From Bilabrum cf. latius (taxonomy: Eukaryota > Bigyra: Bicosoecida > Bigyra > Bicosoecida), in contig OZ237748.1 of assembly GCA_965178125.1 (NCBI GenBank), forward strand, positions 496,001-560,000: a stretch of DNA of 64,000 nt, in the 5' to 3' direction. This document shows positions 32,056 through 43,651 of this stretch, piece after piece; the first letter of the stretch is position 1; every line of letters begins with the position of its first letter. The notes beneath the pieces are model-generated. The model was not told where the DNA came from and ran no database searches. It was given only the letters and a program-made list of their open reading frames with translations. The translations under genes and the position numbers were made by a program.

Positions 32056-33023
32056 GATGGCCAGCGAATTGCTTGACTGTTTGGTCGACGAGCCGAGCTA
32101 CTGTTCGCTTCTCAACCTAGCTAAAAGCAAGCCACAGCTTGGATTTTTATGCAAATTAAAGTCTGTAGGCGTGAATCTCGCTACTAGAGCTGTGTTGTTG
32201 CAGTTTTGTCCGCGCGCGGTCTCGTGAGATTTGGCTGACGAGTGCTCACCAGTGTGGGATGGTGTGCAGTGGGTGTGGCCCGTGTTGTGGAGCGAGCGAG
32301 AATCGGGATTTAGCACGGATGGCAAAGAGGCCAAAAGCAAACACACTATTTCGTTCGAAAACTGATGTTTTTCGTTCAATTCTCGCGTTGATTTTGTTGT
32401 TGTTGCTGTTGCTCGGCAGGCCCCGGCGTCAGGTGCCGGCGCTGTGCCACGAGGGAAGCTCACCCCCCTCCCGTGGCACAGCACCGCCCTGCCCTCTCCG
32501 GTTCCGATCCAGCGGCATCATCCACGCATGCATTGCATGGTGGTGTTGGTGGTGCAGCACAGACGGCACGCCGCCAGTGCACACCACCGCCATCACCACC
32601 ATCATCGCAGAAACGCCGCTGCCGGCGGGTCGCGGGGAAAGGGCACGAAACACTCGTGCCTTTCCCCGCCGCGATCCAAAGCGATGAGACGAAAGAAGCA
32701 GCGGGGGAGGAAACACTATTCCCACCCCACCAAATTCTTCCCCGCCCCCCCAAAATCGAATCGCACCCAAACTCCGACGCCTGCACTCTCCCCCCGTGCC
32801 CAAAAAGAGGCACACGGGGAAGAGCGCCTGCAGACCGGTACCGGGACGCGCCCCCATTCACACCCCATCTACCCCAACAACCCCCCCCCCCCTGGGAGAG
32901 GGGAAATGAAGGGGAGGCATGGGATGAGAAGGGGACGCGCCCCGGCTCCATATCCTTGCAAGTGCGCGCGCGCGCGCGCACGCCATTCCAAATTCCACCA
33001 CCACGCACGCATCGCCTGCATGC
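32056..33023. other. Intergenic region with hairpin and GC microsatellite
   Basis: No gene supported. It contains a near-perfect inverted repeat at 32632-32669 (16-bp stem with one bulge and a short loop), C-rich tracts and an alternating (GC)n run near 32958-32980 that could adopt Z-DNA. Confidence 0.6.
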
Positions 33024-33860
33024 TCAGAAGTAGATGGAGAAGGGGGGTCCCATGGTGCTCTTGATGATGAGCACCTTGATGTTCTGCCACCCCTTGCGCA
33101 GCTGGGAGGCGAGGAAGTTGGCGCCCTTGAGCACATTGGCCTCGATGTCCTCCTGCGACATGCCCACGTGTGCCACGGCCACGTTGATGGTGTTGCCCTT
33201 CTTCATCTGGTACTTGACGGTCAGCTTGGCCTCGTTCACCTTGTTCTCCACAGTGTCGGCGTTGGGGATCACGGTCGGGAACTTGCCGGCCTTGTTGAGG
33301 CCGGTGCCGATCAGCCTCGTCAGCTGGGTGATCACGGGCTGCGAAGCCAGGAACATGTCGTAGGACTTGGCCATCTTCTTGATGAGCTTCTTGTTCTTGT
33401 TCAGCTTCTTGAGGTCGGGCACGGAGCGGCAGTCCACGCCGAGGGCCTTGGCGTCACCGACGTGCTTCTCGGTTCCCAGCACGCAGAGCTTCATGTTGGG
33501 GCGGGGAGCCGCAACCATGGTCACGGTGCCGTTCACCTTCTTGTCCTTCTTCTTGTCGAAGCCCTTGATCACGGCCTGCATCTCGATGGTCTCCACGAAC
33601 TTGCGCTGCTTGCCGGCCTTGCTCTCCTTCACGGTCTCGCCCACCTTGTGGCGGTACGGGATCTCCTCGCCCTTGCTGAAAGCAAGCATACGAGTGATTG
33701 CGGACTTGAGCACATCAGCGGGGATCTTGGAAGCCCTGCGGTTGTTTGAGAAGCGTAGAAGCACACGGGTTTCCAAAATATGCAGCAATCTCACGATATG
33801 ATCATCCACCACGAGTATCAATCAACGCGATTTATAAATAATTAATATAGTTGCTTACAT
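33024..33860 (-). CDS. RPL10A: Cytosolic 60S ribosomal protein uL1 (L10a), start codon split by an intron
   Basis: L1-stalk protein of the large subunit. Exon 2, 33735-33024, covers the whole family: ASKIPADVLKSAI, KQRKFVETIEMQ, KLNKNKKLIKKMAKSYDMFL, GTGLNKAGKFP, YQMKKGNTINVAVAHVGM and the terminal KSTMGPPFSIYF, stop TGA. The exon begins with G after an acceptor (cgcag). Upstream, AT at 33860-33859 is followed by gtaagc, so splicing of intron 33858-33736 creates ATG GCT TCC (Met-Ala-Ser), a usual L10a start. No alternative in-frame ATG fits. 237 residues with no internal TAG, as for Sec61 beta; both are probably highly expressed. Confidence 0.95.
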
Positions 33861-34169
33861 TTTTCCTGATACTACTTTATTTTCTTGGAGCCGAGCAAGC
33901 CTGCCGAGAACTATGGGCTGGAGCAGTTTGTGGTTGGGATCGGATCATCACCCGGACGATGTGATGAGTGCTCATGCAATCCGGAGTCCACCGCATCGGA
34001 TCACAGATTTGTCCACCGTCCAGGATTCCAAGGAGGTATACAAGTCTAGCTCTCCATCTGATTATATTTATTCGGCAATTGAACATTGGTAGTACGCAGA
34101 TTTGAGGCGTCCATCACATCTGCCCAAACTGCCAGTCGTTGACAAGATCGGGAAAACCAGCACTTCACG
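33861..34169. promoter_or_regulatory. Divergent region between uL1 and gene A
   Basis: 309 bases between opposite starts, relatively AT-rich. It probably contains the uL1 5' UTR and promoter. No named motif seen. Confidence 0.4.
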
Positions 34170-36181
34170 ATGTCGAACGTTTGGAGCATGATCTGCAACC
34201 TGATGGTTGAGCATTATGATTTGAATGTAGCAAAGGAGTTTGATGTATTTGGCGGAACACTAATCAGCCGGCGAAGTTTCGGCGACGTGTGCAACAGGTG
34301 CGGATTCTCGCAGACGAATCGGCAGCTGCAGGTGGCGGAGCATTTCCTGCAGGCCATCGCCAATGCACGAGTGCGAGGTGAAGCCGACACGCAGAAAGAA
34401 CTCTAGCATATCATCCGATACTGCCTCACGGCATTCTGTAAGGTAACTGGTGTATTCTCTCAGTGGCAAGCAGCCTCGAGCGGCAGGCTGCCTCCCGGAT
34501 TCCCGACCTACAGGGAATGGCGTAGGCTGAAGCCGTTCAATGGAACGGGTCAATGTCCCACAACGCACGTCCTCTCTGAAAGCGCCGTGTGTGTAATTCT
34601 GGACGACCCCCGCAACAACACCACGAGCGACCGGGGGCAGGCATGGGGCGAGAGATGCGTCATGAGGGGAGACAGCCAAAGAAGGAGGCCACTGCCAGGC
34701 ACCACTGAGGGGAGGGGAGCAGCCGCACGACCGCGTGGGGGCTAGCTAGCGGTAGGGGAGGGGCGAGCGGCAGGTGGAGGCAGGCACTAGTCCACGGTGG
34801 ACATGGTGGCGCCCATTCTACTGCAATCGACTGCTTTTAAATAGGCTGCAGCAATTGCGGGGGTACCAATCGCACCGACGGCCCAATCGTTCACCAGCGG
34901 TGCGTCAGGCACCGTCGACTCGGACTCTTCTACACAGCGAGGAACCCTACCGCAGTCCGGAAGAAACCAGCCGACGCAGGCTGCTGCAGCTAGTACTACC
35001 GGGCTGGAAGGCGACAGTGACGAGGAGGACGATATGGTGCGGGAGACTGCGGCAGAGAGAGAGGAGCGGCTGTGGAGGGACGCAGTTCCAGACGTGCAGA
35101 TGATGAAAATCCGGCTGCAGCAAGGGGCCGACATCAACCACCGGTTCAGCACCGTGAGATCAATCCAAAAGAGATCAATCAAACGCGTTTCCGTACTCGC
35201 AACGTGCGCGCGAGAGCTTCGATATGGTATACTTTGAGCTCCTGGTCCTGACATTCATGATCAATAAAGACTATCGCAGACCGGTGGAACTCTGCTGCAT
35301 CCCGTTGTTATGACGCATTCTGCGTATGCTGCAGCGTTCTTGGTCGAAGCAGGAGTCCAGTACTGGGTCAAAGACCGGGTGAGAGGTGCCTGACATGCGC
35401 TTGCAAACTGCTTGCTGTGTGTGGTTAGGTTGAGTGCATCTACTGACAGCTACATGCAAGCTTCTATAAGGATTTATACCAGCCGAATGTCTTGGCCTCC
35501 CAGGATGGACAATCGGCAATTCAACTTGCCGAGCAGCTCGAAGACGAGCACGTGATGGGACAGATACGGGCAAGCATCCGAAGGCGAAAAATCCGAAGCC
35601 TGCTACTGTGGAAACGAGCGCACCTGGCGCAGAAAGACGCCAATCTTGTGCTCTTGGCCGCTGCGAACGGATGGCCCATGGAGCTCGCGAAGAGACTGAG
35701 GCTGGGCAAGCTCGTAGGGTCGTATTCCACGATTGGTCGGCTGCAAGCAGGACCACCCAGGGAGCTGATCCGATGCAGCCCGCTAGATGCAGCGCGTCTT
35801 GGAGGGCACAGGGAGTGCGCGAGTCTCCTGAGATAGGCGCTGAAAGCAGATCCTTGTGCGCGGGGGCTGGAGGCGACTGCGTGTCGCCCTGAAGCAGCAC
35901 GATTGCCTTGCTCTTGGATTCTGCTCGACGAGCGCGTTCGCCAGTGGGAGCGCAGGGTGCTTCCCATGGGCTTGCAGGTGTGGACCGTGCCGTATGCGAT
36001 CCCCACACCAGAAGGTGTAGATGCACATGCTGGCAATGGCAAAGGCCGACAGGAGGATCAGGGATCGTCTCGTGGAGAGGAGCAAGGGTAGACTGTGGCA
36101 TGGGAGGCGGATGCCATGTGGGCCCAGCTGTCTGAGAATTGGTTCGAGGGGAAGGACCGGGGCAAAGCCGTGCGTGATTGA
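34170..36181 (+). CDS. Gene A: ankyrin/WW-like protein, tandem paralogue of gene B (six in-frame TAGs)
   Basis: Three exons: 34170-35153 (328 codons), 35280-35378 (33) and 35504-36181 (226), total 586 residues. The N-terminal domain (FDVFGGTL, VCNRCGFSQT, HFLQAIANA, HIIRYCLTAF, GFPTYREW) is shared with gene B; function unknown, and its CxxC may bind metal. An acidic Ser/Thr/Gln-rich linker follows, then ankyrin-like repeats, the ANGWPMELAKRLRLGKL module and a degenerate WW-like segment (LPCSWILLDERVRQW ... QVWTVP). TAG at 34404, 34743, 34788, 34842, 35834 and 36089; no TAA or TGA before the TGA at 36179. Conserved sequence follows the TAGs at 34404, 35834 and 36089. At 34404 gene B has Lys, at 36089 Tyr. 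Under the standard code this gene would appear as at least four fragments. Confidence 0.8.
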
Positions 36182-36637
36182 TAGATCAATCTATGTGTGA
36201 CGCTGAATACCAGGACCACTTGCTGAGAAGGACAGTGGACCAGGTTCATGAGCATAGCAGGTGCTGCTGTACGGACGCAGGTGCAAATGCATGCTACTAG
36301 CAGCTGATCTTCGTGACACAAGTGATATCCAACAGATAATCTAAAGCTAGTCTCGCTGACGTGCATTGGCACAACTTATTCGAATAATGGATTGTCTGAG
36401 AACCTGGCAACCAATCCGGAATCCGGATTCCGGATGCTGTCCAATCTAGTGGGTGTGATGAGTGGCTGGTGAAAGAGCCCAATTTGTCCATGCAATCGAT
36501 ACCAGGACCATACTTACTTGTTGAGTATACAATCACAGAAGCAGCTGTATATATCCAGTTGTAGCATGTTAACACAAGCTAGTGCTTGGACTGGTACATT
36601 GTATCAAAATTTGCAGAGCACTGGCAGAGATCGTAGC

Positions 36638-38762
36638 ATGAACAAGTCGTATGTCTGGAACATGATCCTAAACCTCTCAATCGAGCACCTGTCGCAAAAC
36701 CGCAGCGTAGTGCAAGAATTTGAAGTTTTCGGCGGAACGTTGGACGCACCGGTTCCGTTCAAAATTGTTTGCGGCAGATGTGGATTCTCACAGACATCCA
36801 GGACGGAGAAGGTAGCACTCCATTTCCTGCAAGCCATCGCAAATGCTAAAATGCGAGGAGCAAACGTTGTTCATACTGAGCTCAAACACATCATCAGGTA
36901 CTGCCTCACGGCGTTCTTCAAGGTATCCGGGACATTTTCGCAGTTGGAAGCAGCCTCGAGCAGCGGGCTGCCTGTAGGATTCCCAACGTACCGGGAGTGG
37001 GTTCAGCTGAAGCCATATAGGGATTTCGGCCAGTGTCCGATCACGCATGTTCTGTCCGAGAGTGCTATCCGTATTTACTTCGGAGACGAGTAGCAAAACC
37101 TAGGGCACGGGGCACTGCTCAGGCGAGAGGCCGCGCGCACCAGTCCGGCCTCATCAGACACGGATGCTGTGGCTGGGCTCCTCCTCGAGTCTCCCACGTT
37201 CAGGAAGGTACTTGGACTGATAATGTCCGCTGAGAATATGCCGGCGACTGCTTGGGATAGAGCCCCTGAGGAGCGCAGTGGAGCTGCGATACGGATGGCA
37301 GGGGTCGAGCCTGAATCTGAGTCTACGATGAGCGCGCCAATGGGATCATGCCTTTCAAGAAGTTCTGCAAGAAGCATGAGTCGGAGCAGGAGCCAAAGCG
37401 CTAGCCGGAGCAGCGTTGAGGCCAGCGATGACAGCAGCGATGACAGCAGCGATGACGACTCGAGCAATCAGAAGGGCGGCAATCAGCTCGAGCCCGAGTC
37501 TGAGGAGTGCTTGATGGAACGGCTATGGCCGATGCGGAGAGACAGCGGCAAGAGTAAGGAGGAAACGGACCAAGTGCGAGAGGACAGGCGATGGATGAAG
37601 GCATGGCCAGATGAAGATAAGCTGAAGAAAAGGCTAAAGCGCGGGGCCAATATCAACCATCGCTTCACAATGGTGAGTTCAATACACTTTGGCTGTATTT
37701 GATTACCATCGCCAGGCACAAGTCGCTCGGCCATATGATGCCGTTACTTGGAGCAGTTGAACGTCTGAATGAGCGATATTTGTCTGCCTGGACGTAGTTG
37801 TGCTTCCTAAGCATTCTGTGCTGACTAAAACCGCAGACTGGTGGCACCTTGCTGCATTTGGCCGCAAATTGCGGCAAACTTGCTATACTAGATTTTCTCT
37901 TTTCGGCAGGAATTCAGCATTGGATTAAAAATCGCGTGAGACGTATACATTCAGTCCGGATCAGACTGGTCTGCACAGTTCGATGCACCAGCCAAAGTTT
38001 TGTCTAATTGTTCCTATAACAACTCTGTTGTTAGCATAGCATGTGATCAGCAGGTACTCGATTCGCATGTCTCTCGCGCAGGATGGCCTCACTGCACTTG
38101 AGCTTGCGCGCACCCAGCGAAACTCTCTGACCGCCCGACGTATAGAGGCCAAGGTACGCCAGCAGAAAATCCACGCGATGCTGCGGTAGAGGCGGGCGCA
38201 CGAGGCCAGCAGGGACACGAGTTTCATTTTCACAGCCGCTGCGAACGGATGGCCCATGGAACTAGAAAAGAGACTGAGGCTGGGCAAGCTGGCGGGGGGG
38301 CTCAGAATGTGCGGCTGGTTGTAGACAGCGAAAGGGCAGCTGATCAGCTGCACACCTTTAGAGGCTGCTCAGCTTGGTGGCCATGAGGAGTGCGAGAAGA
38401 TTATCCAAAATGCTCTCAATCAGACGTCTCACAAGGCGGCACTGTGTAGGCGGACTCAAGTGCATCACCCCCGCCTATGCCGATTGCCTTGCTCTTGGAT
38501 TCTGCTCGACGAGCGCGTTCGCCAGTGGGAGCAGAGGGTGCTTCCCATGGGCTTGCAGGTGTGGACCGTGCCGTATGCGATCCCCACACCAGAAGGTGAA
38601 CATGCACATGCTGACAATGACAAAGGCCGACAGGATGATAAGAGATCGTCCAGTGGAGAGGAGCAAGGCTACAGCGTGGCATGGGAGGCGGATGCCATGT
38701 GGGCCCAGCTGTCGAAGAATTGGTTCGGGGGGAAGGACCGGGGCAAAGCCGTGCGTGATTGA
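36638..38762 (+). CDS. Gene B: ankyrin/WW-like protein, tandem paralogue of gene A (three in-frame TAGs)
   Basis: Exons 36638-37672 (345 codons), 37837-37935 (33, TGGTLLHLAANCGK) and 38082-38762 (227), 604 residues. The architecture equals gene A: N-terminal VCGRCGFSQT domain, Ser/Asp-rich linker (SRSRSQSASRSS), ankyrin-like exon, ANGWPMELEKRLRLGKL, and LPCSWILLDERVRQW near the end. TAG at 37091 (FGDE_QNLGHG), 38187 (MLR_RRAHE, Trp in gene A) and 38322 (GWL_TAKG, Gln in gene A when aligned from the GKL side). The only TGA is terminal (38760). The start ATG aligns with that of gene A. The A and B 3' ends and about 75 bases downstream are almost identical. Confidence 0.8.
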
Positions 38763-38868
38763 TAGATCAATCTATGTGTGACGCTGAATACCAGGACCAC
38801 TTGCTGAGAAGGACAGTGGACCAGGTTCATGAGGAGTCCAGGCGCTGGACGAACTCGGTCGGAGATTA

Positions 38869-39081
38869 ATGCTCTAGTCGGGGAAGGATCTTGTGATCGA
38901 CTGGCGAGGTGCTATTCCAGTTGGAGTCTACACTGGGGAAAAAGAGAGATCAGCCTCTGCGCTAGGCAGGATTAGCAAAGAAATACAGAAGCAGCCTAAG
39001 CCAGTAGCTTTCTTCTCTGGCACGGCCTGCGACGCCAAGATGCGCTGGAAGCTCTGGGCACAACGACCAGTCCACAGCTGA
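38869..39081 (+). CDS. Hypothetical short ORF between gene B and GT90
   Basis: 70 residues if TAG 38875 is sense. It encodes DLVIDWRGAIPVGVYTGEKE and ends at TGA 39079. Codon composition looks coding, but I recognise no family. It could be an exon of a larger gene or a chance ORF. Confidence 0.3.
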
Positions 39082-39115
39082 ATTCAGATGAGTCGCAGGC
39101 CCAATCCACATCCAT

Positions 39116-39532
39116 TCACATGAACTTCGCGTCTCTCAAAATATCCTCCGCCTTGTAGTGCCCGCGTATACTCAAGCTACTTCGCCATGCAGGCTCCATA
39201 CGCCTGGCATACTCGTTCAAAACCGCTCTCCAATAGCACATGATGCCTGAGAATGTTAGATATTCGTGAGCAAACCGAGCTGACGCCTGTGCCATAGCCT
39301 GTGCTTCCGCAGGGTGACCCTGCAGGTACGTGATAGCCTCACTCACGTTGCAAAGGCTTGCAGTCTAGCACGCGAACGGCATAGAGTGCTTGTATGGCTC
39401 GAGACCCACGTGGTACCACTCTCTACATTTAGAATTTTCGATAAGTACTGTAGATCCTGAGCCGAGGATCTTCTGTAGTCGATAGCTGTAGGTATTCCCC
39501 CCCGTGTGGATGAGGTACTTCCAGTAAGCTTC
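39116..39532 (-). CDS. C-terminal exon of a GT90 (CAP10/POGLUT-like) glycosyltransferase (in-frame TAG at 39365)
   Basis: 139 codons after acceptor cccacag at 39533. The sequence follows the C-terminal part of CAP10/GT90 enzymes, which transfer glucose or xylose in the ER or Golgi: WKYLIHTGGNTYSYRLQKIL, then STVLIENSKCREWYHVGLEP, KHSMPF, EAQAMAQASARFAHEYL and YWRAVLNEYA. TAG at 39367-39365 sits between MPFAC and TASLCNVSEAIT; the conserved helices continue after it to TGA 39116. I did not find the upstream catalytic exons; they are either unrecognised or missing, so this may be a 5'-truncated copy. A single 43-bp minisatellite-B unit covers its 5' splice junction. Confidence 0.7.
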
Positions 39533-39753
39533 CTGTGGGACCTTCTCATCGCAGTTCCCTTCCCCCCGCGTCGTCCGCGCTATCATCGTTTCCTTCTGCT
39601 ACTTCCTCGTCGAGCTGATCCTGTCTGTCGAGTTCGTCTCGTCCCCTCCAGCGCACGGCACTCGACCGTCCAGCTCCCTTGGCCACTTGCTGCCCCACTC
39701 CCGCTGCCGGCTCCTTCGTCTTCTACCTTGTATACTTCTGCTTCTGCTTCTAC

Positions 39754-39924
39754 TTCACACCCTTTGTCTGCTTCTTGCCTCCCTACTGCTCCCGCCTGCA
39801 GGGCCTCACTTTCACACCCTTTGTCTGCTTCTCGCCTCCCTACTGCTCCCGCCTGCAGTGCCTCACTTTCACACCATTTTTCTGCTTCTTGCCTCCCTAC
39901 TGCTCCCGCCTGCAGGGCCTCACT
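39754..39924. repeat. 57-bp triplicate
   Basis: TTCACACC recurs at 39754, 39811 and 39868. The unit is a multiple of three and open on both strands (minus EALQAGAVGRQEADKGCES; plus CFLPPYCSRLQ), so a minus-strand ORF of 171 codons spans it. Without homology I call only the repeat. Confidence 0.8.
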
Positions 39925-39932
39925 GCTCCGCA

Positions 39933-40503
39933 GACTCGGGTGGGCCTTTGCTCTCCTCCACCGGTGTCGCCAACTCGGCTGCGGCTGCCCCGGCCCCCTA
40001 CCTGTCCAAAGGGGCTGCTGCCTCTGGAGCTGCACCTCTGCTCCCAGCTGTCCAAGTCGCCTAGCAGTTTCCTTCACCCCGCTGGCCTCGTGCAGCATCC
40101 CAATGGACCATCGACCACCAGCAAAGGCTTTTTAACGCGAGCGCAGTTGCATCGTTCAGGAATCAGTCAATCCGTCAATGCACGACAACGAAGCGGAGGC
40201 TAGCAACCATACAGTATGGCATGGGTGTGATGTACACATCAAAGCACCCAAGGTAGAAGTATGGGGCAAGAATAGGCCAACAGGGGGACGTGGACAGCTA
40301 GAAGGGTTTGAAACGGCTCAAGCGAATCTGCCTTGTCTTCGACGGCTGCTCCTGGGAGCACGGGGAGTTGGACCTTGATTTGGAGCTCGAAGCGATTCCT
40401 TCTCAGAGAAGGTTCGGCACCGTCAAATCCTGTGGACTTTTGCCCTACCTGCAGATATATCAAACAGGAATTCGTACTCAAACACTGCTACTGCTATTCT
40501 ACG
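39933..40503. other. Gene E upstream region
   Basis: Probable 5' UTR and promoter of gene E. Short ORFs in two frames (40178-40378 and 40308-40504) have no supporting homology. Confidence 0.4.
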
Positions 40504-42261
40504 ATGTGAGGCCTTTGGATTGTGGGAAAGGTGTAGTACGGTGGATCGTTCGAGATTACTGCCAAACACCTTCTACTCTTTGATATCCACAGGTCTAATT
40601 CGGTGGTCAAGGCAGCTCAAAGAGGTGATGTAGAAATGCTTAAAGCTGCTCTACGCTCAGGTGCATCGCCAGACTAGGTAGGCAAGGTGAGGGCTTAGCA
40701 TGCTGCTGTTGACGTAGGCACAGGCCAATTCTTGCTTTCTCCTAGGCCTATTGAATTATGCAATTGCACTGTTGCGTGTTTTTTTGCGTACATACATCAC
40801 AGGCGTATTCTGGGTATTCTAACACAGACATGACTGCTCTGCACTGGGCTGCCTTTCATAAGCACTCAGGCTGCCTGCAACTCCTTGTCAATACAGATGG
40901 CAATGTGCATGCTGTGGATAGCGTGAGGGAATTAATGGATATTACCAGATTCATTTGATCGAGTTCGCTCCATGGCGTTGTTGTTGCTCTATCGGTGCGA
41001 GACCCTTGGCGATTCTGAAGGGAGCCGCCCAGCTGAGCCTATGCCTGTCTGTGCGATGACCGGGCCCGGGCCGTCAGTCAGTGCATGGCGGTCAGGGCGA
41101 AATGTAACGCGCCGTGCTTTCCCGTCTAGAAATCTGTACCTGCGTGTATGCGCAGGTTGGTCTCACACCACTTCACTGGGCGCTGGTGTCTGGCGACTAC
41201 AAGTGTGTCCGAATCCTCGTGAATGCTGGCTCCGACCTGTCGGCCCGTACCGCCGTGAGTGTCATGCACCATCGAGTAGAGTGCAGTATCCTAAGCCTAT
41301 GAATATTCTCTTGGAGGCGAGAGTCACTGCGTCGCACCCGGGGGGGCGGGGGCGGGGGCGGGGGAGGGGAGGGAGTGCCATCGATCCGGCAGTCGCATGC
41401 ACCGATGAATATGCAGACACGCGAGACACGCGATGATCCCATCCGTTCCCGCGCACGCACTTACACCCCGCAGCCCGAATACAACAACACGCCGCTTCAC
41501 ACAGCTGCCGTCAATGGGCATTATCGGTGCGCAAAGCTGCTTCTGCGAAGAGGAGCCGATCGAAAGGCTGTTAACCGTGTAAGAGCACAATGGAAATCTA
41601 CCCGTCCGTTTGTGGGGCAACCCGATGCATGTGGAGGTGAACACTATATTTGTGCACTGCATGCAGCCTATACAACCGCATGTCGCTTCCTGGAGTGAAA
41701 TGATACACGTGGCGGGCGTAACCTCCATACGTTGCTCGTGCCCCTGCACACTCTACACGGCCGCAGTCAGAGGGGCTTACTCCAGCTGGGCGAGCAAGAA
41801 AGGCGGGGCATCACAAAGTAACAAAACTGATTGAGACGTACAAGCCCAGGTCCTTGCGCATGGTTCAATGGCGGCGTGCAATCGAGGTGCGACGCGATGC
41901 ATCGATGGTGTTCAGGGCAGCGAGCTAGGGCAGGCCCATGGAGCTAGAAAAGAGGCTGAGGCTGGGCAAGCTGGCCGGCGGGCATATAGCTCGTGGATTC
42001 ACTCCTTCCGGATTCTATGTGTCCCCACTAGAGGCAGCGGCTCTCGAAGGGCATGACGAGTGCATCCGGGTGCTATAGGGCGCGGGAGCTCCCATGCCGG
42101 GCGGCGGCTTCAACAAGATCGTCATCGAGCACCGCAAAATGAAACGGTCGGGCGAGGCACCGGAAGGGAGCCGAGCTGATTTGGCTAGCACAGTCTCCAG
42201 GCTAGCTGCGAGGGTACAGTCACTTGAAGAGCAGGTAGCACGCCTTGGATCTCCGAGCTAA
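40504..42261 (+). CDS. Gene E: four-repeat ankyrin protein with coiled-coil tail (three in-frame TAGs)
   Basis: Split start AT at 40504-40505, intron 40506-40592, then exons 40593-40686 (MSNSVVKAAQRGDVEMLKA), 40803-40922, 41156-41254 (VGLTPLHWALVSG), 41474-41578 (NNTPLHTAAVNG) and 41767-42261. First-exon length (94) and phase equal the ANK family. The last exon has RRDASMVFRAAS, GRPMELEKRLRLGKLAGG, a final ankyrin-like repeat and a heptad-like end (VSRLAARVQSLEEQVARL) suggesting a short coiled coil; stop TAA. TAG at 40675, 41926 (Glu in most paralogues) and 42076 (Gln in ANK1). 304 residues, with no internal TAA or TGA. Confidence 0.8.
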
Positions 42262-43651
42262 AGTGAGGAGCACGACTCTCAGACACCTGGCCATTCACCA
42301 CAAGGGGTCAGCCTACTCGAAAGAATGGAACGCAAGGAGGGAGCGGGGGTGCGACGGGCAACCTTGCTAAAGGCATCTGGACCATGGTGAACTGTGGACA
42401 TGAACAACACAGCTGGCAAGGTGGACGACTGGTGGTGGTGGGTGCTGGTCAAGTGCAGCATCCGATCAGCCTTCATCCATGGGTGGATCGCAGGATATTC
42501 CGCGTGCTGGCACTAGGCCAAATATCCATATCTCAAGGCATGATTGACGTCTAGTTTCATCTGGATGCACAAGCATCCTAACTATAATCATATCCGGATT
42601 ATCGCTGCCCTTCCGGAATCCGGATGTCAAGTATTGACGGCCCAACCTCAGCCACTCCCAGGAGCAGTGAAGACTCACCGGCTCACCGCAGCCTCTCCCA
42701 GGAGCAGTGAAGACTCAGAGATGAATCCGAGGATGGCTTCGCCAGCCGCAGGACAGGAGCAGGCGACGCCGTACCCGCCTCTGATTGCTATTGGCCCCAC
42801 GCGTCGCCCCATCCTACCCTCGCCTTCGGGGTGGACGAAGAGCGACCCGATTCGTGCCGCCGTCCTGGCCTGTGTGAATGCGCTGGCCGGGGACCTCTGG
42901 CAGCAGGGGCAGCATCGGCAGTGGCGGCAGTGGTCGCCTAGGATTCGCCTTTGGGGTGCACAGCAGCAGCAAAGCCTGGTGCTGCATCCGCTGCATCACC
43001 GACCTCGTGGATGCTGCCTCCGACAGCGAGGTTGCTGTCTGGCGCGACCTTGGAAGTTGAATAATCCACGCCAAAAATTCCCCGGGCCTGTTGAAGGCGA
43101 GGACGCATTGCTGTTGAACTTCGGCAGTGCCTTTCCCGTGGCTCGGCCTCGTCGGCTCCTTGGCTGGCAGCGAGCGCCGACGGGCTACTGTGGGGCTTCG
43201 TTCTGACTCCCGCAGCGACTCCGCCATCTGGAAACCGGTGCTCCGCATACTGCACCCGCCTGCTCATCTTCATCTTCATCTAATTTCCCTCCTCCAGGTC
43301 CCATCCGAGGAGGATGCGCCTCCTTCGACTTGAATAGTGCCGAGGGCTTCCTACAGCCGATTGAACGGGGCTACCGTCACCGCTCACGGTGTAAGGTTGG
43401 TCGAATAATAATTGCAAGGCAGGATTGCTGTTGTTCGATGAGCTGCCGCTGCCTGGCTGCAGCTGGCAGCCGAATCCATCGTCCGGGCTCAGATCGGCGT
43501 GTCGGATCGGCCGTTCGCCGTATCTCGCGCCGATTTGTCCTCTTGCTGCCGATAGTTGCGACCAATGCCCTTGAAAAGGTATTCGCCCGTTTTTTTTCGA
43601 TTTAGATGACTTGAGGAGCCATTTTGTGGTCGGTCCTGGTCCTGCGGAACA
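42262..43651. other. Region without a confident gene
   Basis: A plus-strand ORF (42544-43206) and fragments in other frames look partly coding (for example IRCITDLVDAASDSEVAVW near 43000), suggesting a diverged or multi-exon gene I cannot resolve. A 25-30-bp direct duplication (CCCAGGAGCAGTGAAGACTC) lies at about 42657 and 42695. Confidence 0.3.

Noticed and set aside
39583-40098. A 171-codon minus-strand gene upstream of the GT90 exon
   Set aside because: It spans the 57-bp triplicate, shows no GT90 or other homology, and the plus strand is equally open.
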